NCBI GenBank assembly: GCA_007132315.1
Contig: SLOW01000163.1
Location: 1 to 12,714 of the forward strand
Reading direction: 5' to 3'
DNA: 12,714 nucleotides
Origin: Opitutales bacterium
Lineage (GTDB): Bacteria > Verrucomicrobiota > Verrucomicrobiia > Opitutales > T3Sed10-336
Shown: positions 7,756 through 12,714 of the stretch, piece by piece
How positions within the stretch are numbered: the stretch's first letter is position 1
Layout: each line of letters starts with the position of its first letter
The notes under the pieces: generated by a model
The model's input: only the letters and a program-made list of their open reading frames with translations
What the model was told of the DNA's origin: nothing
Databases searched by the model: none
Program-made: the position numbers and the translations under genes

Positions 7756-8493
7756 TCAACGCATGAACAAACCGCCGTTGACGTCGATCGTTTCGCCCGT
7801 CACAAAGCTGTCCTCAACGAGGAATACAATCGCCCGGGCCACGTCGGCCGCCCGGCCGTTGCGGCCCAGCGGTGTGGCGCGGCGAAACTCTTCCATCTTT
7901 TCCGGACTGGTCACCTTTTCGTGAAAGGGCGTTTCGATGACCCCGGGCGCCACGGCGTTGACCCGGATCTTCGGGGCGAGCTCCTTGGCCAGCCCTCGCG
8001 TGAGCGAATCGAGCGCCGCCTTGCTGGCGCCGTAAATGGTGGCGCCCGGAGCGCCGTGACGCATGGCGATGGAGGAAAGGTTCACAATCGAAGGATCCCG
8101 TCCCTTTTCGAGGAGGGGCACGCAGCGCGACGTCACCGTCATCGCGGAGAAAACATTCAAAGCGAACGTTTCCTCCATCAGCCCCCGATCGAATTCGCGG
8201 ACCGGCTTGCGGCGGATCAATCCGCCGGCGTTGTTGACCAGAACATCCAACCGCTCGAAACGTTCCGCCACGAAAGCGTGCAACGCCTCGCATCCCGCTT
8301 CTCCCGAGAGATCCGCCCGGCAGAGATGCGGGCGCCCACCCCGCTCCGTCACATCGCGAGCCACCGCCTCGGCCGCATCGGCCGACGCGTTGTAATGCAC
8401 GACGATATCATTTCCCGCCGCCAGCATTCGCGCCGTTTCCGCGCCGATCCCCGTGCTGGCTCCCGTAATCAGTAACATTTTTCCGTCCGACAT
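7756..8493 (-). CDS. Short-chain dehydrogenase/reductase (classical SDR, FabG-like)
   Basis: This is a 245-residue cytosolic NAD(P)-dependent oxidoreductase of usual length for classical SDRs. It has the cofactor motif TGASTGIG (10-17), NNAG (87-90), the structural Asn of the tetrad (N113), the catalytic Ser (S141) and YGASK with Y154 and K158. All four catalytic residues are present. PGVIETPF near 190 and the ending TGETIDVNGG are typical of the FabG group. Three starts are possible: GTG 8499, ATG 8493 and ATG 8478. ATG 8493 is chosen as a compromise; the AGG before GTG 8499 is also well spaced. The substrate cannot be read from sequence. No fatty-acid synthesis gene is adjacent, so a 3-oxoacyl-ACP reductase role is not supported by context. 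The gene stands alone and diverges from the glycosyltransferase-like gene across about 174 bases, in which no clear promoter was found. Confidence 0.92.
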   Translation of the reverse strand: MSDGKMLLITGASTGIGAETARMLAAGNDIVVHYNASADAAEAVARDVTERGGRPHLCRADLSGEAGCEALHAFVAERFERLDVLVNNAGGLIRRKPVREFDRGLMEETFALNVFSAMTVTSRCVPLLEKGRDPSIVNLSSIAMRHGAPGATIYGASKAALDSLTRGLAKELAPKIRVNAVAPGVIETPFHEKVTSPEKMEEFRRATPLGRNGRAADVARAIVFLVEDSFVTGETIDVNGGLFMR

Positions 8494-8667
8494 AATCACG
8501 AGAACCTATGCCAACCAATGCGGCTTCCGCAACTGAATCCAAACCGGCTCTTCCGACCGGAATAATTTCCTTTCCGAAACCTCGTATAGGGGTGACCGCG
8601 ACACAACCGATCAGACAACCACCGCACCGGCATTCCGTCCTGAAGCGGCGTCCCTTGCCGTAGGCCC

Positions 8668-9309
8668 ATGTCCGTTCCCATCATTCAACTGTTCTTGAAA
8701 GCTCCGATACCGGGGTACGTGAAAACCCGGCTCGCTCGAACCTTGGGCGACGTCCGGGCCTGCGCCGTTTATAAGGCCCTCGTCCACCGGCAAATCAAAG
8801 CACTTCCCGCCGGCTGGCCCCTTGAAATCCACTTCACGCCGCCCAAGGCCGAGGCCTCGATCCAATCGTGGATCGTGGGCGCCGATCGGTACGTGCCGCA
8901 GGCCGACGGCAACCTGGGCGCGCGTCTCGCCGCCGCAGCCGCATCGGCATTTCGTCGGCGCAGCGGTCAGGTCTTTCTGATCGGCGCGGACTGCCCGACT
9001 CTCGACGAAGAGACGTTTTACAGCGGGTTGGCGGCGTTGACCCACGGCAACGACGTCGCCTTCGGTCCCACCCGGGATGGGGGCTATTACCTTCTCGCCC
9101 TGAAACTTTTTGAACCGGCGCTTTTTCAAGGCATTCCCTGGAGCACGCCCGAGGTGCTCGAACGTTCGCTCCAGCAAGCCGAATTCGCCGGTTTGATAGC
9201 GACCCTGCTCGAGGAGAAAGACGACATCGACGATTGGGATTCTCTGCGGCGCAGCGGTTTCACTGTGGCGGACAGTCGAAATCAGCCGCAAGCTGAATGG
9301 CACGGTTAA
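8668..9309 (+). CDS. TIGR04282/DUF2064 family glycosyltransferase-like protein
   Basis: This 213-residue soluble protein has the GT-A/nucleotidyltransferase-like fold seen in CofC and MobA relatives. Motifs in order: KAPIPGYVKTRLA (11-23, the nucleotide-binding start), QADGNLGARLA (78-88), GADCP (106-110, with the likely metal-binding Asp108), GPTRDGGYYLLAL (133-145), PWSTPEVL (157-164) and DIDDWDSL (186-193). All family motifs are present and the length is normal. Members are annotated as rSAM/selenodomain-associated or arsenosugar-biosynthesis glycosyltransferases because they often sit beside a specific radical SAM gene. Here no such partner is adjacent; the radical SAM gene 1.8 kb away is of another family. 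The actual donor and acceptor are therefore unknown. ATG 8668 has only a weak ribosome site, but the motif begins at residue 11, as expected for the family. Confidence 0.88.
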   Translation: MSVPIIQLFLKAPIPGYVKTRLARTLGDVRACAVYKALVHRQIKALPAGWPLEIHFTPPKAEASIQSWIVGADRYVPQADGNLGARLAAAAASAFRRRSGQVFLIGADCPTLDEETFYSGLAALTHGNDVAFGPTRDGGYYLLALKLFEPALFQGIPWSTPEVLERSLQQAEFAGLIATLLEEKDDIDDWDSLRRSGFTVADSRNQPQAEWHG

Positions 9310-9338
9310 GCCGAAAAAAGGAACACGCTTCGCCCGGC

Positions 9339-9358
9339 GGCGGCGCGGGAGCGCCGCC
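9339..9358. repeat. GC-rich hairpin, 8-bp stem with GGGA loop
   Basis: GGCGGCGC (9339-9346) and GCGCCGCC (9351-9358) pair exactly around a four-base loop, 30 bases after the stop of the glycosyltransferase-like gene. No T-tract follows on either strand. Lying between convergent genes it could slow transcription from both sides, or be one copy of a GC-rich intergenic repeat. Confidence 0.55.
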
Positions 9359-9366
9359 CTCCGGAA

Positions 9367-9391
9367 ACCGGAATCGCGATCCCGATTCGGT
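9367..9391. terminator. Weak inverted repeat between convergent genes (possible terminator)
   Basis: ACCGGAATCG (9367-9376) pairs with CGATTCGGT (9383-9391), giving nine base pairs with one bulged G around a six-base loop. It lies about 30 bases past the end of the malic enzyme gene on the minus strand and directly after the 8-bp hairpin. No T-run is present, so a terminator role is only positional inference. Confidence 0.3.
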
Positions 9392-9423
9392 CTTACCAAA
9401 CGTGGAATCGGTTGGCATTCAGT

Positions 9424-10893
9424 CTAGGTGGATGGCGCCGGTTCGAGAGGATCGATATTATCGCCCTTCGCTTTGGGTTGACGCCGGGCGACCCCGCTCT
9501 CGGCCGCGGCGGTGGAAACCGCGGCGGCCACGTTCTTGACGACATTGCGATCGAAAACGCTCGGAACGACGAATTCGGGATTGAGGGCCCCCACCGGAAT
9601 CGAATCCGCGATCGCCTGGGCGGCGGCGATCTTCATCGATTCCGTGATTTCGCTGGCGCGCGCATCCAGGGCTCCGCGAAAGATTCCGGGAAACGCCAGG
9701 ACGTTGTTGATCTGGTTGGGATAGTCGCTGCGGCCGGTGGCGATAATCGCCGCGTGCCCGGCCGCCGCTTCCGGGGAAATTTCCGGGTCCGGATTCGCCA
9801 AAGCGAAGACCACGGGATCCTTCGCCATTCTCTTCAGAGCTTCCTCCGAAAACACCCCCGGCCCCGAAACGCCAATAAACACGTCCATCCCCTCCGCCGC
9901 TACTTCGATCGATCCCTTGACCCCTTCCGGGTTGGTGTTCTCGGCCAGCCAGCGTTTGCTGGAATCCGGCTGGTCGTCGCAATCGCGGTGGAGGGCGCCC
10001 CGGCGATCGGCAACGACCAAATTCTCCACACCCGCCGAGAGGAGGATCCTGGTGATCGCGACGCCGGCCGCACCGGCCCCGAGGACGAGGATGCGGAGTT
10101 CCTCCAGGCTGCGGCCGGTAATCTTCACGGCGTTCAGCAGAGCCGCCAACACCACAACGGCGGTTCCGTGTTGGTCGTCATGAAATACCGGTATATCCAG
10201 GCGCTTTTTGAGGACTTCCTCGATTTCGAAACAACGGGGCGCCGAAATATCCTCCAGATTGATACCGCCGAATCCGGGCGCCAGGCGGGCCACGGTATCA
10301 ATGATTTCGGTAGTGTCCTTCGTGTCTAGACAGATCGGATACGCGTCGATTCCGGCGAATTCCTTGAACAACATCGCCTTTCCTTCCATGACCGGCATCG
10401 CCGCGGCCGGGCCGATGTCTCCGAGGCCGAGGACGGCGGTGCCGTCGGTCACCACCGCCACGGAGTTGCCTTTGATGGTGAGGCGGTGGGCGTTCTCCGC
10501 GTCGTCCGCCACGGCGCGGCAAACGCGGGCCACACCCGGCGTGTAGGCCATGGAAAGCACCTCCCGCGTCGTGATCGGCACTTTGTTGTGGATGGATATC
10601 TTCCCGCCCAGGTGCAGGAGAAAAACCTGGTCGGAAAAATGCATGATCTCATTCCCCTCGATTTTCCGCAACGCCTCGAGGATCGACTGAACGTGTTCCT
10701 CGTCGCGCGCCTGCACGGTGAAGTCGCGGGTCATGCGCTTGCGGTCCGACGCGATCATATCAATGGCGCCGAGATCGCCGCCCGCCTCGCTGATGCACTG
10801 AGTGATCTTCGCCAGGTGACCGACCGTATTCGGATAGGAAACGCGGACCGTAAAACTAAAGGATATTGCGGGATGTTGTGTAGTGCCAGGCAT
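9424..10893 (-). CDS. NAD(P)-dependent malic enzyme with N-terminal ACT domain
   Basis: This 489-residue cytosolic enzyme converts malate to pyruvate and CO2 while reducing NAD(P). Residues about 12-80 form an ACT domain (FTVRVSYPNTVGHLAKI...), a small-molecule sensing module. The catalytic part follows: YTPGVARVCR with Tyr117, VVTDGTAVLGLGDIGP (147-162), the catalytic Lys172 in EGKAMLFKEF, metal ligands Glu213 and Asp214 (NLEDI) and Asp239 (FHDDQHGTA). The cofactor fold has VLGAGAAG (269-276) and the later VSGPG and ANPDPEISPE segments. All expected catalytic residues are present. ATG 10893 is used because the ACT domain begins soon after it; the frame stays open to a TTG at 10956 whose codons look non-conserved. 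The last 20 residues are a charged tail. Cofactor preference (NAD or NADP) is not decided here. The gene is monocistronic, 228 bases downstream of the radical SAM gene on the same strand. Confidence 0.94.
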   Translation of the reverse strand: MPGTTQHPAISFSFTVRVSYPNTVGHLAKITQCISEAGGDLGAIDMIASDRKRMTRDFTVQARDEEHVQSILEALRKIEGNEIMHFSDQVFLLHLGGKISIHNKVPITTREVLSMAYTPGVARVCRAVADDAENAHRLTIKGNSVAVVTDGTAVLGLGDIGPAAAMPVMEGKAMLFKEFAGIDAYPICLDTKDTTEIIDTVARLAPGFGGINLEDISAPRCFEIEEVLKKRLDIPVFHDDQHGTAVVVLAALLNAVKITGRSLEELRILVLGAGAAGVAITRILLSAGVENLVVADRRGALHRDCDDQPDSSKRWLAENTNPEGVKGSIEVAAEGMDVFIGVSGPGVFSEEALKRMAKDPVVFALANPDPEISPEAAAGHAAIIATGRSDYPNQINNVLAFPGIFRGALDARASEITESMKIAAAQAIADSIPVGALNPEFVVPSVFDRNVVKNVAAAVSTAAAESGVARRQPKAKGDNIDPLEPAPST

Positions 10894-11035
10894 AAAACGG
10901 CAAAGCTGGTGCGCTCGGTGAATGTGCTGGGAGAGTGTCGAAAAAACACGGCTCAACTCCGAGCCGAACCGATCGACGGCGATTTTCGCGTATTCGATCC
11001 GTTGCCATTCGAATTGTCAACGAAGCACCGATCCA

Positions 11036-11063
11036 CGCGCAGCCGTGACTCAACGGCAGCGTG
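11036..11063. repeat. Imperfect hairpin between the malic enzyme and radical SAM genes
   Basis: Arms 11036-11046 and 11053-11063 pair over eleven positions with one A-A mismatch and one G-T pair, around the loop GACTCA. It lies 59 bases after the radical SAM stop on the minus strand. No T-run follows, so it could stabilise that mRNA's end or attenuate transcription. The rest of the 10894-11121 gap shows nothing recognisable. Confidence 0.45.
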
Positions 11064-11121
11064 CTTTACGCCGCACCAGGGACTTCGCGAGGCGGCCGAT
11101 GTCAGCCGTCCAACCCTGGAT

Positions 11122-12624
11122 TCACTCTTCCGGCTCCAGTGAGCCTCGACTGAGTTGCGATTCGTAAACCTTCCGAAAATGGAACCCCAGAATCGCCAGG
11201 GTGACGGCGGTGGAAAACAGCTCCCGGCGGCGGAAGAACGTCCACCCCAGCAAACGCCAGTATTGAAACCGTTCCCGCCCGAGTATGCCCAACCAGAGCA
11301 CAGATCGAACGAACGCTTTCAAATGAGCGAGCTGCAAAGGCTGGCGAACCAGCGGCTGGCGGTATTCGCGAAGAAATCGTCTGACCCGATCGTAATAGGG
11401 TTTTGGCAGATAAATATTCTCGAAAATCCGGCGGTAGCCATCCTGCAATGCATTGAGGTTCATTCTCGGAACGATATTGGTACACAGGCCGGTTTTGTCG
11501 CCCCCCGAAAAGCCCCGCAGACGGTTTTCGAGACGCATACGTTCATACAGGCGGGTGCCCACCGGCGCCTGCAAAAGACCGACCATCGCCATCACGATAC
11601 CGCTCTGTTGAATAAAATCGATCTGGCGCTGGAAGATGTCCGGACCGTCACTGTCGAACCCCACGATAAATCCGCCCTGAACCTGAAGACCCGCTCGCTG
11701 GATCGTGCGAACGCAGGACAGCAGGTCGCGGTTCCGGTTCTGACCCTTGTTGCACTCAGCCAGGCCTTCGGCGCTCGGGGTTTCGATTCCGACAAACACG
11801 GTGTCGAAACCCGCCCGCACCATCGACTCCATCAGCTCCGGATCATCGGCCAGGTTGATCGACGCCTCCGTATAGAACGGAATCCCACCTTTTCTCGATT
11901 GCCAAGACTCCAAGGCCGGGAGCAGCTCGTTTCGCAGGTGGCGTTTGTTGCCAATCAAATTGTCGTCCACAAAAAACACCGACCCGCGCCAGCCGGCGTC
12001 GTAAATGGCGTCCAGCTCGGCCAACACCTGGGTCCCGCTTTTCACACGCGGCCGGTGACCGAAAAGCGCGGTTACGTTGCAAAAGTCGCAGTCGAAAGGG
12101 CAGCCGCGCGAAAACTGAAGGCTCATCGAGGAATAGTCCTTCATTCGGATCAGATCCCATCGCGGCACGGGCGTTTGAGTCAAAGCGGGAAACTCGCGAC
12201 ACGCGTAAAGCGACCGCGGGACCCCTGCCTTCCAATCGGCCAGAAAACGCGGCAACGTGATCTCCGCTTCGTTCAACACCAGATGATCCACCTCCGGAAA
12301 CGACTCCGGTTCACACGTGAACAGCGGTCCGCCGCCCACGACCGGTATTCCCGCGGCTTTCGCCCGGGCGACCACCTGTTTCGCCGACTTCTGTTGAACG
12401 ACCATGCCTCCGACGAAAACAAGATCCGCCCACTGGAGATCGCTTCGTCGCAATCGCCGCACGTTCAGGTCGATCAAGCGCGGATTCCAATCGTCCGGCA
12501 GCATGGCCGCAACCGTCAACAATCCCAACGGAGGAAATGCGGAACGCTTCCCCAGAAAACGAATCGCGTGCTTAAAACTCCAGTAGGTCGCCGGAAATTC
12601 CGGATATATCAATGCCACATTCAT
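11122..12624 (-). CDS. B12-binding domain radical SAM protein, HpnP-like/DUF4070 family
   Basis: This 500-residue protein should bind a [4Fe-4S] cluster, S-adenosylmethionine and probably cobalamin, as class B radical SAM methylases do. The N-terminal 140 residues form a Rossmann-like B12-binding domain: it opens with ALIYPEFPATYWSFKHA and has PPLGLLTVAAMLP at 31-43. It lacks the DxHxxG histidine motif, as is usual in this class. The radical SAM core has CPFDCDFC (C175, C179, C182), VFFVDDNLIGN (216-226), EASINLA (253-259), FVGIETP (277-283) and GGFIVGFDSD (317-326). The C-terminal part, after LLQAPVGTRLY, matches the DUF4070 region of HpnP, the hopanoid C-2 methylase, in length and wording. 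Many DUF4070 proteins are not hopanoid methylases and no hopanoid gene lies nearby, so the substrate stays open. ATG 12624 fits the family start; its ribosome site is weak. Confidence 0.9.
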   Translation of the reverse strand: MNVALIYPEFPATYWSFKHAIRFLGKRSAFPPLGLLTVAAMLPDDWNPRLIDLNVRRLRRSDLQWADLVFVGGMVVQQKSAKQVVARAKAAGIPVVGGGPLFTCEPESFPEVDHLVLNEAEITLPRFLADWKAGVPRSLYACREFPALTQTPVPRWDLIRMKDYSSMSLQFSRGCPFDCDFCNVTALFGHRPRVKSGTQVLAELDAIYDAGWRGSVFFVDDNLIGNKRHLRNELLPALESWQSRKGGIPFYTEASINLADDPELMESMVRAGFDTVFVGIETPSAEGLAECNKGQNRNRDLLSCVRTIQRAGLQVQGGFIVGFDSDGPDIFQRQIDFIQQSGIVMAMVGLLQAPVGTRLYERMRLENRLRGFSGGDKTGLCTNIVPRMNLNALQDGYRRIFENIYLPKPYYDRVRRFLREYRQPLVRQPLQLAHLKAFVRSVLWLGILGRERFQYWRLLGWTFFRRRELFSTAVTLAILGFHFRKVYESQLSRGSLEPEE

Positions 12625-12686
12625 CGGATTCGTCCCAACAGGCGTCAGCCCTTTTCTCCAGCCATTCGCCCGTTCCGATTCCGGAT

Positions 12687-12714
12687 GGAGGGTCCCATGG
12701 CCCCTCGACGGCGA
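12687..12714 (+). CDS. Possible start of a divergent gene, with ribosome binding site (partial)
   Basis: GGAGGG at 12687-12692 is followed four bases later by ATG at 12697, and six codons (M-A-P-R-R-R) run to the window edge. The spacing is good for translation, and the gene would diverge from the radical SAM gene. Open frames also cross this segment on the minus strand, including one that ends in TGA about 20 bases before the radical SAM start, so the orientation of coding here is unsettled. Confidence 0.3.

Noticed and set aside
7426..8475. 349-residue plus-strand frame running from the non-coding gap across the SDR gene
   Set aside because: Most of it is antisense to the SDR, whose catalytic motifs are all intact on the other strand.
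10734..10744. Third partial copy of the 45-bp repeat (ATGCGCTTGCG)
   Set aside because: Only 11 bases match, and they lie in the coding sequence of the malic enzyme ACT domain; chance is sufficient.
11036..11110. tRNA-like appearance of the segment around the hairpin at 11036
   Set aside because: It resembles a D-arm, but there is no T-loop consensus, no seven-base anticodon loop with a proper stem and no acceptor stem pairing.
1..12714. CRISPR arrays, insertion sequences, prophage or defence genes
   Set aside because: No spaced repeat arrays, transposase-like or phage-like proteins were seen; the gene content is metabolic and envelope-related.

Overview
The window reads as about 12.7 kb of GC-rich chromosome from a bacterium with a Gram-negative type envelope and a quinone-linked metabolism. 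The envelope inference rests on a large AsmA-like protein. The quinone inference rests on an ETF:quinone oxidoreductase. No 16S, tRNA or other taxonomic marker is present. The mix of genes and the repeat-bearing intergenic DNA would suit an uncultivated lineage, possibly PVC- or FCB-like, but the phylum cannot be assigned from this sequence.

Layout. Positions 22-3539 (+) hold a tight two-gene operon. The first gene is an electron transfer flavoprotein with beta and alpha subunits fused in one chain. The second is an ETF-quinone oxidoreductase (FixC-like) with a fused C-terminal ferredoxin domain (FixX-like). The two genes overlap by one base. Converging on them is a 3.65 kb AsmA-like membrane protein gene (3637-7290, -). 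A 465-base non-coding stretch (7291-7755) follows, then an SDR oxidoreductase (7756-8493, -). Diverging from the SDR is a TIGR04282/DUF2064 glycosyltransferase-like gene (8668-9309, +). Convergent to that is an NAD-type malic enzyme with an N-terminal ACT domain (9424-10893, -). The last complete gene is a B12-binding radical SAM protein of the HpnP/DUF4070 type (11122-12624, -). At the right edge there may be the first codons of a divergent gene.

How the genes work together. Only the first two genes clearly form one system. The ETF beta half carries the DGDTAQV signature of bifurcating (FixA/EtfB) proteins. The partner oxidoreductase carries eight cysteines in its ferredoxin tail, where a standard ETF-QO has four. 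Together they look like a FixABCX/EtfABCX electron-bifurcating complex compressed from four subunits into two polypeptides. The other genes look like independent units (envelope lipid transport, carbonyl reduction, sugar or nucleotide transfer, malate decarboxylation, radical chemistry).

Other notable DNA. A 45-bp element occurs twice in the same orientation, once on each side of the AsmA gene, with 43 of 45 bases identical. The right-hand copy lies beside a perfect 12-bp-stem hairpin and a 14-bp perfect palindrome. Several other GC-rich hairpins without T-tracts sit between genes. No CRISPR array, transposase, rRNA or tRNA was seen.
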